From Methylorubrum thiocyanatum (GTDB taxonomy: Bacteria; Pseudomonadota; Alphaproteobacteria; Rhizobiales; Beijerinckiaceae), in the NCBI GenBank assembly GCA_014138645.1, contig JACJIB010000002.1, positions 62,001-126,000 on the forward strand: a stretch of DNA of 64,000 bases, written 5' to 3'. The notes beneath the pieces are model-generated. The model was not told the DNA's origin, made no database searches, and was given only the letters and a program-made list of their open reading frames with translations. The first letter of the stretch is position 1; the number at the start of each line of letters is the position of its first letter. Both the position numbers and the translations under genes were made by a program. Shown here one piece after another: positions 37,313-45,984 of the stretch.

Positions 37313-38002
37313 ATGAACGCGCCGATCAGCAGCCCCATGATGAGAGCGGCGTCGAGCAAGGGCGCCGCCACCCCCGTCCTGGTCATCGACGATCACCCGA
37401 TCGTCCTCCAGGGCTGCCGCCGCGTGCTGGAGGATGCCGGGATCGAGACCGTGGTGGAGGCGACCGGCGTCGTCTCCGGCTACCGCGCCTTCCATCGCCT
37501 CCGCCCGCCGGTGGTGATCTGCGATCTGACCTTCCAGGGCAGCGGGCTCGCCGGCCTCGCCCTGATCCGCCGCATGCGCGCCATCGAGCCCGAGACCCGC
37601 GTGCTCGTGTTCTCGATGCACAACGATCCCGTCATCGTCTCGCGGGCGCTGGAGGCCGGGGCCCTCGGCTACGTCCTGAAGGATCATGCCTCGAACGAGC
37701 TGTTCCAGGCGTTCGATCGGGTGCGCGCGGGCGAGGTCTATCTCGACCGGCGGCTCGCCACCGAAGTCGCCATGCTGCGTGCCGACCCGCGCCGTACGCC
37801 GGAGACCCAGCTCACCCCTCGTGAGCAGCAGATCCTCGCCCGCCTCGCCCAGGGGAAATCCTACGGCGCCATCGCCGCCGACCTCTCGGTCAGCTACAAG
37901 ACCGTCACCAATGCCTGCTCGCAGATGCGCCAGAAGCTCAGGGTGCGCACGCTCGCCGAGCTCATCCACGTGGCGGTGACCCAGGCCCAGAGGCAAGGCT
38001 GA
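37313..38002 (+). CDS. NarL/FixJ-family response regulator
   Basis: DNA-binding response regulator of 229 residues and the evident partner of the preceding kinase. The receiver has the acidic pair VLVIDDHP, phospho-acceptor Asp in VVICDLTFQ, the switch SMHNDP and lysine in YVLKDH. A LuxR-type helix-turn-helix follows (LTPREQQILARLAQGKSYGAIA ... SYKTVTNACSQMRQKL). Targets are unknown; tenA, 41 bases downstream on the same strand, may be in the same transcript. Confidence 0.92.
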   Translation: MNAPISSPMMRAASSKGAATPVLVIDDHPIVLQGCRRVLEDAGIETVVEATGVVSGYRAFHRLRPPVVICDLTFQGSGLAGLALIRRMRAIEPETRVLVFSMHNDPVIVSRALEAGALGYVLKDHASNELFQAFDRVRAGEVYLDRRLATEVAMLRADPRRTPETQLTPREQQILARLAQGKSYGAIAADLSVSYKTVTNACSQMRQKLRVRTLAELIHVAVTQAQRQG

Positions 38003-38043
38003 GGCAGGGCTGATCCTTTTTTGTAAGCGATGGAGCGCCGCTC

Positions 38044-38727
38044 TTGGCCGACACTCCCTCCGCCGGGCGCTTCTCGCAGGAAGCCTGGACCCGCAATCTT
38101 GCGGCCTACGAGACGATCCGAACGATGCCGTTCAACGCGGAGTTGGCGGACGGCTCGCTGAGCCGTGAGCGCTTCCGCCGCTACATCGTGCAGGACGCGC
38201 ATTATCTCATCGGTTTCGGCCGCGCGCTGGCGCTCGCCGCCGCCAAGGCGCCCCATCCCGACCGGATCGTGCAGTTCGCCCGCGGCGCCGAGACCGCGAT
38301 CGTGGTCGAGCGGGCGCTGCATGGCGGCTTCTTCCAGGAATACGGCATCGATGCCGGCACGTTCGCGGCGACGCCGCTGTCGCCGGCCTGCGACCACTAC
38401 GTCGCGTGGCTTCTGGCCTCGGCCTATGCCGAACCCTACGAGGTCGTGCTCGGGGCGCTCCTGCCCTGCTTCTGGATCTACGCCGAGGTCGGCCGCGACA
38501 TCTTCTCCCGCGCCGGCTCAGACAATCCCTACCGCGCCTGGATCGACACCTATGCCGGCGAGGAGTTCGGCGAAGCCGTGGCCGCGATGATCGCCGCGAC
38601 CGACGAGGCGGCGGCGGGGGCGTCCCCCATCCTTCGCGCGCGCATGCACGCGGCCTACGCCCACGCCACGCGCCTCGAATACGGGTTCTGGGACGGCGCC
38701 TACCGTGACGTTTCCTGGCCGCTGTGA
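38044..38727 (+). CDS. tenA: TenA-family protein (aminopyrimidine aminohydrolase/thiaminase II-like)
   Basis: All-helical protein of about 227 residues of the TenA/PqqC-like fold. Family marks are RFRRYIVQDAHYLIGFGRAL, the catalytic cysteine region SPACDHYVAWLL, GALLPCFWIYAEVG and the C-terminal EYGFWDGAY. TenA hydrolyses aminomethyl-pyrimidines to salvage thiamine precursors. No other thiamine gene and no TPP-riboswitch-like leader is nearby. TTG start with GGAG 9 bases upstream; it follows the two-component pair by 41 bases. Confidence 0.85.
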   Translation: MADTPSAGRFSQEAWTRNLAAYETIRTMPFNAELADGSLSRERFRRYIVQDAHYLIGFGRALALAAAKAPHPDRIVQFARGAETAIVVERALHGGFFQEYGIDAGTFAATPLSPACDHYVAWLLASAYAEPYEVVLGALLPCFWIYAEVGRDIFSRAGSDNPYRAWIDTYAGEEFGEAVAAMIAATDEAAAGASPILRARMHAAYAHATRLEYGFWDGAYRDVSWPL

Positions 38728-38897
38728 TCGGGCTTCGGCACGCTCGCTCCGTCTCGACCGTTTCTCGGCCGCATCTTGGCCGTTTCCTTGCACGGCCTTG
38801 TCACGTGAGACCGTTGCGTGCACGGCGGTTTCACGATTGATCTATGGGCCGTCACGGAATGCGCGTGCCGCATTCGTCGAATGGGGGTGGGGCGGAT

Positions 38898-40388
38898 ATG
38901 GCGTCAGGCTTGGCGAGTGATCTTTTCAGGATCAAGACGCTGGAACGGCTCAATGCCGACGCGGAATCCGGCGAGAACAAGCTGGAACGCCATCTCGGTC
39001 CCTGGAGCCTGATCGGCCTGGGCATCGGCGCGGTGATCGGGGCCGGCCTGTTCTCGCTCACCGGCATCGCCGCCGCCGAGCATGCGGGTCCGGCGGTGAC
39101 TCTCTCCTTCGCCATTGCGGCCATCGGCTGCGCGCTCGCCGGCATGTGCTACAGCGAGCTCGCCGGCATGATCCCCGTGGCGGGCTCGGCCTACACCTAC
39201 ACCTACGCCACGATGGGCGAGTTCATCGCCTGGATCATCGGTTGGGATCTGGTGCTCGAATATGCGGTCGGCGCGGCCACGGTCTCGGTGAGCTGGTCGC
39301 GCTACGTCACCCGCTTCATGCGCGACACGCTGGGCATCAACCTCCCCGGCTCGCTGGTGCATTCGCCCTTCGAGACCTACCAGCTCGCCGACGGCACGGT
39401 GGCCCACGGCCTGGTCAACGTGCCGGCGATCCTGATCGTCGTCGCGGCCTCGGCCCTGCTCATCATCGGCATCCGCGAATCGGCCCGGGTCAACGGCGCC
39501 GTGGTGGTGCTCAAGCTCGCGGTGGTTCTCACCGTGATCGGGGTGGGCCTGTTCTACATCAAGGCCCAGAACTACGACCCCTTCCTGCCCGCCAACACCG
39601 GCACCTTCGGCGAGTACGGATGGAGCGGCGTGATGCGCGCGGCCGGCGTGGTGTTCTTCGCCTATGTCGGCTTCGACGCGGTCTCCACCGCGGCGCAGGA
39701 GGCCAAGAACCCCCAGCGCAACATGATGATCGGCATCCTCGGTTCGCTCGCGATCTGCACGGTGCTCTACATCGCGTTCGCAGGCGTCCTGACCGGCCTC
39801 GTCCACTACGACGCCATGCGCGGTGACGCCGCCCCGGTGAACACCGCGATCGCGGCGACGCCCTTTCCGTGGCTGAAGAGCCTCGTCACCTTCGGCGTGA
39901 TCTGCGGCTTCTCCACCGTGATCCTCGTGCTGCTGCTCGGCCAGAGCCGGGTGTTCTACTCGATGTCGAAGGACCGGCTGCTGCCGGCCTTCTTCTCGGC
40001 GATCCACCCGAAGTGGAAGACGCCCTATCGCTCGAACCTGTTCTTCATGGTGTTCACCAGCGCGCTCGGCGGCTTCCTGCCGATCTCGCAGCTCGGCCAT
40101 ATGACGAGCATCGGCACCCTGCTCGCCTTCATCCTCGTCTGCGCCGGCGTGGTGATCCTGCGCCGCACCCAGCCCGATGCGCCGCGGGCCTACCGCACCC
40201 CGCTGGTGCCGTTCGTGCCGATCCTCGGCGCGCTGTTCTGCCTCGGGATGATGCTCTCGCTCGACGGCGACACGTGGCTGCGCCTGATCATCTGGCTGGC
40301 GATCGGCCTGGTGATCTACTTCGCCTGGAGCCGCAAGCACAGCCGCGTCGGCCGCGAGGAGGGCGCGCAGGTGACGACGGCTCTCTAA
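38898..40388 (+). CDS. APC-family amino acid permease (CAT-like)
   Basis: Inner-membrane transporter of about 496 residues with 12 predicted helices. The helix-1 break GLGIGAVIGAGLFSLTG binds the substrate backbone in this superfamily, and FFAYVGFDAVSTAAQEAKNPQRN is the conserved helix-6 region of YfnA/CAT permeases. The C-terminal half has the GQSRVFYSMSKDRLLP segment. It imports an amino acid, probably by proton symport; specificity cannot be told. I chose the ATG at 38898 with GGGCGGA upstream; an earlier in-frame start adds only unconserved residues. Confidence 0.92.
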   Translation: MASGLASDLFRIKTLERLNADAESGENKLERHLGPWSLIGLGIGAVIGAGLFSLTGIAAAEHAGPAVTLSFAIAAIGCALAGMCYSELAGMIPVAGSAYTYTYATMGEFIAWIIGWDLVLEYAVGAATVSVSWSRYVTRFMRDTLGINLPGSLVHSPFETYQLADGTVAHGLVNVPAILIVVAASALLIIGIRESARVNGAVVVLKLAVVLTVIGVGLFYIKAQNYDPFLPANTGTFGEYGWSGVMRAAGVVFFAYVGFDAVSTAAQEAKNPQRNMMIGILGSLAICTVLYIAFAGVLTGLVHYDAMRGDAAPVNTAIAATPFPWLKSLVTFGVICGFSTVILVLLLGQSRVFYSMSKDRLLPAFFSAIHPKWKTPYRSNLFFMVFTSALGGFLPISQLGHMTSIGTLLAFILVCAGVVILRRTQPDAPRAYRTPLVPFVPILGALFCLGMMLSLDGDTWLRLIIWLAIGLVIYFAWSRKHSRVGREEGAQVTTAL

Positions 40389-40510
40389 GGGGATCGGCGG
40401 CGGCTGCTGGCATCACTGCCGGCGGCCGCGTTCATCAGTTCGGAGGATTTCATAGGAAGCGCGGACGACAGCCGGCCTCGCCCTGTCGCTTCCGGTGCTA
40501 ACGCGCGCCC

Positions 40511-41416
40511 TCAGGCCCGGCGCGCCAGCGCCACCACCGGCGCCTCGGTCAGGCCGACGAGGGGGCGGCCCACCTCGATCGACTGGCGCTCGCGGGCGAT
40601 GAAGGCGGTCGGCATCTCGGCCTGCATCTCCGCCTCGACCTTACGCAACTGCACGTCGGAATGGGCCGGGTGCAGGTGGATGATGGCGAGCGCCTTGGCG
40701 CCCGCGCCGCGAGCCAGTTCGACGCCCTTCTGCCAAGTCGAGTGGCCCCAGCCCTTGCAGCAGGGATACTCGCCCTCGGTAAACATGCCGTCGTAGACGA
40801 GGAGGTCCGCCCCCTCGACGAAACGGCAAAGCTCCGGGTCCGGCCAGTTCGCGCTGTGCTCGATGTCGCTGATCACACAGAGGCGCTTGCCGCCGTAATC
40901 GAAGCGGTAGCCGGTCGAGCCCTGCGGGTGGTCGAGCAGGATCGTATCGACCTGGATGCCGTCGGCGAAGGTCAGCGTCTCGCCGGCCCGGAAACCGTGA
41001 TGCTTGAAAGTGCAGGGCAGCACATCGAGGGTCACGGGGAAGAGCGGCGGCGAGAACAGCCGGCCGAGCGCGTCCTCCGCGCTTTCGCCGTCGAGATTCC
41101 CGCAATAGGTGTGGATCGTGTGCTCGCAGCCCATCACCACGGGCTTGAAGAAGGGCAGGCCCGCCGTGTGGTCGAGATGGAGGTGGCTGAACAGCAGGTC
41201 GATGTCCTGCGGCATGCTCTCGCGGCAGCCGCGGCCGAAGGCGCCGAGCCCGGAGCCGGCATCGATCACGAACAGGCGTTCCCCGCAGCGGATCTCCAGG
41301 CAGGGCGTGTTGCCGCCGAACTCGGCGGTTTCCGGGCCGCTGACCGGCGTAGAGCCGCGTACGCCCCAGAAACGCAGGACGAGGGTGTCGTCCTTGGCTG
41401 GATATGGCAGGGTCAT
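40511..41416 (-). CDS. MBL-fold metallo-hydrolase
   Basis: Metallo-beta-lactamase-fold protein of about 301 residues. The zinc-binding motif is SHLHLDHTAG; further ligands are expected in DIEHSAN, DGMFTEGE and GWGHSTW. The N-terminal FWGVRGSTPVSGPETAEFGGNT is typical of the RNase Z/PhnP-like phosphodiesterase group, also seen fused to receivers in other proteobacteria. The substrate could be a cyclic phosphate or nucleic acid. It stands alone and converges with the permease gene. Confidence 0.85.
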   Translation of the reverse strand: MTLPYPAKDDTLVLRFWGVRGSTPVSGPETAEFGGNTPCLEIRCGERLFVIDAGSGLGAFGRGCRESMPQDIDLLFSHLHLDHTAGLPFFKPVVMGCEHTIHTYCGNLDGESAEDALGRLFSPPLFPVTLDVLPCTFKHHGFRAGETLTFADGIQVDTILLDHPQGSTGYRFDYGGKRLCVISDIEHSANWPDPELCRFVEGADLLVYDGMFTEGEYPCCKGWGHSTWQKGVELARGAGAKALAIIHLHPAHSDVQLRKVEAEMQAEMPTAFIARERQSIEVGRPLVGLTEAPVVALARRA

Positions 41417-41606
41417 GGATCGGTACCGATGCCCGGCCTCGCGCCGGACTTTCTCTGGTGGTAGCGGTGCCGCCGCATGCATCCGCTTACGGATCCGCGG
41501 CTGTCCTTCGGCCCCTCTTCGGGCACGGAGTGTACAGCGGTGAGATGGGTCCCCGCCATTCGGTTTTGTGTGCGTGCCCGCACACGCCGTTTTGAGTGGA
41601 TCCAAG

Positions 41607-42809
41607 TCAGCGCTGCGCCACCTTCTCAATCGGAGGCTGTGTCGGTGCGATGTCCGGTGGCGGCAAGGCCGCCTCGATCGCGGCGCGGGCGAAGCTCGGC
41701 CATGTCTGCGCGTAGCGCGAGATCGGCGCGGTGAGGCGCGGGGGCTCGGCCGCATAAGGGGGGAGGAACTCCGCGACGCGCATCGTCAGCGAAGGGCTCG
41801 CCGTACCGATCCAGGCCGCCCATACGGCTTCCGGCACGGGCGGCGGCGGCGGCAGCCGGCGCCGGGCCGGGATCATCACGACCTCCTGGCCGGCATAGGC
41901 CAGTGCCTCGGGCCGGCTGACATCGCCCACCGGAAATCCCTGGCGGATGCGGGCGGCCCAGAAAGCGTGCTGGCCGCCATCGGAATAGGTGGTGCGCACG
42001 GCCGCCGCGCCCTCGTCCACCAGGGCGGCGATGCGGTCGGTCTCGTCCTTGTGCAGGGCGGTGAAGGCCGCCTCCTTGGCGGCGTCGCGCGAGGGCGCGA
42101 AGGCATAGCGCCCGCCCGCGACGGAGACGACCGGCTCCTCGCCGGTCGCCTCGAAGCGGTCAGAGCCCTCTTTCAACTGGCGCCAGAAGGCGATGTTCGG
42201 GTCGGTGCGGTGGCGGGCCATGTTCGCGGCGGTCATCCGGAACGGGAAGGACTGGAACTGGAACGCGCTCTGCCCCCCGGCGAAGGCCTCCCGGGCGATG
42301 GAAAATAGTTCTCCCGCCACGGCATCCGTCATGGCGAAGCAGCCCATGGACGAGCAGATGCCGTGCACCATCACCGCCGAGCCGGTGGAGCCGTGGGCCC
42401 GGTCGTAGGCGTTGGGGTAGCCGATGTCGAAGGAGAGATAGTAGCGCGAGTTCGGGTTCATCTGGCTCTTGGCCACCGTGTAGAACCCTTCCGGCGTCTG
42501 CCGGTCGCCGCTCTTGGTCTTCGGCCCGAGCTGCCCGGACCAGCGGCAGATCGGATAGGTCTTGATCGGCACGTAGCGGCCGGCGGCGTTGCGCTTCCAG
42601 ACCTCGATCTCCGATTCCTTCTTGTAGGCCCGCAACACGATCGGCGAGGCGGCATGGGTGCCGCGCGCGGCCATCAGCGCCAGGGTCGCGGCCGGAATCG
42701 GGGCGCTCGCCTTGTCGGCCAGGGCGGCCGAGGTCCAGGCCATCGACGTCCAGGCGGCGAGCAGCCCCCCGAGGAGAGCCGGCACGAAGGTGCGCAGGAG
42801 AGACCTCAC
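41607..42809 (-). CDS. YafK/DpaA-like L,D-transpeptidase-family protein
   Basis: Exported protein of about 400 residues. A signal peptide (residues 1-31, ending AALA) precedes an L,D-transpeptidase catalytic domain with SGQLGPKTKSGDRQTPEGFY and the active-site segment VMVHGICSSMGCFAMTD, where the Cys of MGCF is the nucleophile. The single-domain layout with a long C-terminal extension matches YafK (DpaA), which detaches Braun lipoprotein from peptidoglycan, better than cross-link-forming LDTs. GTG start with GAGG close upstream. It follows the degenerate ABC gene by 131 bases on the same strand. Confidence 0.85.
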   Translation of the reverse strand: MRSLLRTFVPALLGGLLAAWTSMAWTSAALADKASAPIPAATLALMAARGTHAASPIVLRAYKKESEIEVWKRNAAGRYVPIKTYPICRWSGQLGPKTKSGDRQTPEGFYTVAKSQMNPNSRYYLSFDIGYPNAYDRAHGSTGSAVMVHGICSSMGCFAMTDAVAGELFSIAREAFAGGQSAFQFQSFPFRMTAANMARHRTDPNIAFWRQLKEGSDRFEATGEEPVVSVAGGRYAFAPSRDAAKEAAFTALHKDETDRIAALVDEGAAAVRTTYSDGGQHAFWAARIRQGFPVGDVSRPEALAYAGQEVVMIPARRRLPPPPPVPEAVWAAWIGTASPSLTMRVAEFLPPYAAEPPRLTAPISRYAQTWPSFARAAIEAALPPPDIAPTQPPIEKVAQR

Positions 42810-42940
42810 GGAGCCTCGTGAGCCGTTCGGGGGACAATGCACCGTCTCGATCGAGGCCGGGCCCGACCCGCGGCGCCCCGCGGTCGACGAAACCGGATCG
42901 TGCCCAAGCTTTGAGGCGGTTTTGCGGGAAACGGAAGCGG

Positions 42941-45550
42941 TCAGGCGGTCACCGTGGCGGTTTCCTGCGGTTCCGCCGTCACCACCGTGTTGCGCTCCAC
43001 CCGCAGCACGGCGTCGAACGGCGCCTGACGGTCGAGGGTGTCCTCGTCGGGCAGGCAGACGATCAGGGCCGCCCCCGCGCGCAGGGCCCGCAGGCGCTCG
43101 ATTCGGGCGGTGATCTCGTCGGGCTTGCGGTCGTCGAGGGAGAGGCCGACCACGAGGATGTCCGGGCGGCGCACGAGGCAGCGCACGAACTCGATCGCCA
43201 CCCGCTCGCGCGGACCGATGGCGCCCTCCCCCAGCACGGCGCGCTGGCCCTGGCCGGCCACGGCGACGCCGGCCTCGATCCGCGCCGCGAGGCCGAGCCG
43301 GTAGACGGTGGGCTCCAGCCCCTGCTCCGCGAGTACCCGGCGCACCAGGGAGCGCACCCGCCCCTCGGCGCCCGCCTCCCCTTGCGTGATGCGTCCGAAC
43401 AGGAGGTTCTCCTCCAGGCTCGCGGCGGCCGTGAGCCGGGACGGATCGTAGAACTCGACCTTCTCGCGGTAGCGCGGCGGCAGCATCGCTGCGAAGGAGT
43501 GGCGCGCGGCGACCAGACGTTCCTCGAGCGCGGCGTCGATCAGGCCGAAGCGGTGGCGCGTCTCGCTGTAGCGGAGCGCCAGCCCGATCAGGCGCTCGCG
43601 GTCGCGATGCCCGGCCGGGCCGCGGCGGAAGCCGCGGGCCTCGGGCTGGCGCGCGACGAGATCCTCGAAATAGCCTCGCTCCGCCGCCGGGAAGAGCGAG
43701 AAGGTCTCGAACAGCGGGTGGTCGTCGGGCAGATCGGAGAAGATCTCGACGGTGGAGCGGGCGACCTGGAGCCCGACATCGACCAGTGTCCGGGTGAGGT
43801 CCTCCGCCTCCAGCACCGCCCGCAGGTAGGGATGCGCCGCGAGCCGCGCCTGCGAGAAGGCCGGGCCCACCGCCTCGCCGAACAGGATGTTCTCGCCGAT
43901 ATCGGCCTGATGGTTGTAGCGGGCGGGGTCGAACGGCTCGACGAGCCGGGCCATGCCCTCGTGGGCCAGCGCCTCGCGCACGGCCCAGCGGGCGGCCACC
44001 ACCGCTTCCGCCGTGGCGGGATCGTCGTCCGGGTCGATGGAGGCTTCGAGGCCGCGCTCGTAGACGAAGGCGTCGAGGCCGGTGAGCTTGAGGATCGCGA
44101 TCCGCTCGGCCAGCCCCGAGGCCTCGCGGTCGCCGCTGCGGGCGCCGTAGAGCAGGTTCTGGCGCAGCGTTCCCTCGATCAGGATCGCCTCGGATCCTGC
44201 GAGCGCGATCCGCCGGGCGCGCTCGGCGGAGTCGAAGGCGCGCAGGTCGGTGCCGCCATAGGTGACGGCGCCGGCGGTGGGCTCGATCTGCCCGGCGAGC
44301 AGGGCGGCCAGCGCCCGCGATCCGCTGCCGCGGGTGCCCACGATCGCGACATGGGCCGGCATCGGCAGGGCGAGATCGACTCCGGTCAGCCGCTCGCCGC
44401 TGCCGGGATCGTAGGCGCCGACCCCCTTGGCCACGAGGGCACCGGCCTCCGGGAACGGGGCGGCGCTGCGGGCGCGGTCGCCCGGAGCGCGGGGATTGAG
44501 GGCGTCCAGGGTCTGGGCGATGGCGCGGAACAGGGGCGCGACCGCCCGGTACTGGTTCCACAGGCGCAGGCTGACGGCGACGAGGGTCGCGGCCAGGGCG
44601 AAGGCGCCCGCCGCCGCGACCAGGGCGCCGGGCAGGACGTTGTCGGCCTCGGTCGCAGCCTCGCCCTGCCACAGGGCGGTGGCGACGAGGAGGGCGGGCA
44701 GGATCACGACGAGGGCGAGGGCCGGGGCCCGCGCGTAGGCGAGCCGGGCCTCGGCGCGCACCAGGGCGGTGCGCGCCGCCCGCGCCCGCAGGCCCAGGCG
44801 CCGCCGCTCGAACGCCGCCGCGCCGTGCGCGCGCACGGCCGGCATCCGCCGGATCAGGTCGCGCAGGCCCGCCTCGGTCGCAGCGATGTCGGACCGGCGC
44901 AGGCCGCGCCGGGCGGCGGTGCGGCTGGCGAGCAGGGCGCGGGCGAGGCCGACGGCCGCGAGCAGCAGGGCGATCACCGGCACGAGGCGCGGGGCGGCGA
45001 GTTCCGCCATGACGAGGGCGAGGAGGATCGCGGCCAGCGTCAGGCCCGGCACGACGATGCCGACCGCTGCGAGCGATCCCATCCGCGCGAGCGCCTGGCC
45101 GACGAGGCCGGGCAGCGCCCGCAGATCCTCGCGGGCGCCGGGGGGCGAGGCGAGGATCGCCTCGGTGGCCCGCGCCCGCAGACGCGCCGTGGCCCGGGCC
45201 TGGACGGAGAAGCAGAGATAGGCGACCGCGGCCCCGAGGATCGCCAGCAGCAGGGCGGCCGCGGCGAGGGAGGTCAGCGCGATCAGCGGCAGCTCGGTCG
45301 GCGCGAGGCTCCAGCCCTGGAACAGGATCGGGGCCTCGTCCCCGTGGTGACCCGGCAGCGGCAGGGCGATCCGCAGGAAGGGCAGCGCGCCGGGGCTGCT
45401 GCGGGTGAGGACCGCGATGAGGTCGCGCAGGCACAGCAGCACGAACAGGGCCAGCGGCCCGCCCAGGCCCACCGCCAGCCCGAGCGCCGCCGCGTGCCGG
45501 CGCGGCGACGAGGCCCAGGCGAACAGGACGGGGTTACGCTCCATCGGCAT
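42941..45550 (-). CDS. ABC exporter-like protein with degenerate nucleotide-binding region
   Basis: Protein of 869 residues. Residues 1-330 look like the six-helix membrane domain of an ABC exporter. The ATPase part is broken up: Walker A reads VGTRGSGSR (about 399-412, lysine lost), the Walker B position reads DILVVGLSLDD (about 795, catalytic Asp lost), and the signature LSGGQ is replaced by GEGAIGPRER. The post-Q-loop motif ENILFG occurs three times (about 460, 550, 711), which points to internal duplications within a 390-residue stretch where a normal NBD has about 240. ATP hydrolysis seems unlikely. It diverges from the ActC-D/ActF-like pair. Confidence 0.8.
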   Translation of the reverse strand: MPMERNPVLFAWASSPRRHAAALGLAVGLGGPLALFVLLCLRDLIAVLTRSSPGALPFLRIALPLPGHHGDEAPILFQGWSLAPTELPLIALTSLAAAALLLAILGAAVAYLCFSVQARATARLRARATEAILASPPGAREDLRALPGLVGQALARMGSLAAVGIVVPGLTLAAILLALVMAELAAPRLVPVIALLLAAVGLARALLASRTAARRGLRRSDIAATEAGLRDLIRRMPAVRAHGAAAFERRRLGLRARAARTALVRAEARLAYARAPALALVVILPALLVATALWQGEAATEADNVLPGALVAAAGAFALAATLVAVSLRLWNQYRAVAPLFRAIAQTLDALNPRAPGDRARSAAPFPEAGALVAKGVGAYDPGSGERLTGVDLALPMPAHVAIVGTRGSGSRALAALLAGQIEPTAGAVTYGGTDLRAFDSAERARRIALAGSEAILIEGTLRQNLLYGARSGDREASGLAERIAILKLTGLDAFVYERGLEASIDPDDDPATAEAVVAARWAVREALAHEGMARLVEPFDPARYNHQADIGENILFGEAVGPAFSQARLAAHPYLRAVLEAEDLTRTLVDVGLQVARSTVEIFSDLPDDHPLFETFSLFPAAERGYFEDLVARQPEARGFRRGPAGHRDRERLIGLALRYSETRHRFGLIDAALEERLVAARHSFAAMLPPRYREKVEFYDPSRLTAAASLEENLLFGRITQGEAGAEGRVRSLVRRVLAEQGLEPTVYRLGLAARIEAGVAVAGQGQRAVLGEGAIGPRERVAIEFVRCLVRRPDILVVGLSLDDRKPDEITARIERLRALRAGAALIVCLPDEDTLDRQAPFDAVLRVERNTVVTAEPQETATVTA

Positions 45551-45984
45551 TCCGGGCGACCGGCGAAGGGTTCGCCGACGCGTTCGCGGCTATGGGATGC
45601 GGCATCGGAGGGGGATTCCGGCGCGGTGAGGGGCGCATCCGGCGAGCCGGCGCGTGGGAGGCGGTCACGGACCGCCCTCTTCGCACGGAAACGCCGCGGC
45701 GCAAGCCCGCTCTGCGGGCGTGCCGCATTGCATTCCCGGCGTGGCATTGCTCTTTGGTGCGGGAGAGCACATGGCGGGCGGACCCCGCCGGATCCTGCGT
45801 GCGGGGGGCCTGCTTTTCGCACGTTTTCCAGCCATCCCGTTCGGCGGTCCTTCGCTTCTGCCTTGTGCCACCCCTCCTTCCGACCGGACGATGCCGGATG
45901 GCCGTGCGAGACCTTCCATCGCCCCTCCCTCCCCGCCGAGGCCGCGGCCGTCGCGCGGCCGGCCGTTGAGCCGGTGAGCGGCCG
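45551..45984. other. 434-base divergent intergenic region
   Basis: Between the ABC-like gene and the ActC-D-like gene. It must carry two promoters. A frame open on the plus strand (about 45654-45977) has no coding character: it is proline/arginine-rich and has no recognisable domain. No hairpin or operator stood out. Confidence 0.4.

Noticed and set aside
35782..38002. Calling the two-component pair a methanol-dehydrogenase regulator (MoxYX/MxaYX)
   Set aside because: Architecture is only generically similar, and no methanol oxidation genes are nearby.
38044..38727. PqqC instead of TenA
   Set aside because: The fold is shared, but the TenA cysteine region and C-terminal EYGFWDGAY fit TenA, and no other pqq genes are adjacent.
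41607..45434. One continuous minus-strand frame joining the L,D-transpeptidase with sequence inside the ABC gene
   Set aside because: Upstream of about 42809 this frame is an off-frame of the ABC-like gene; the transpeptidase has its own signal peptide and GTG start.
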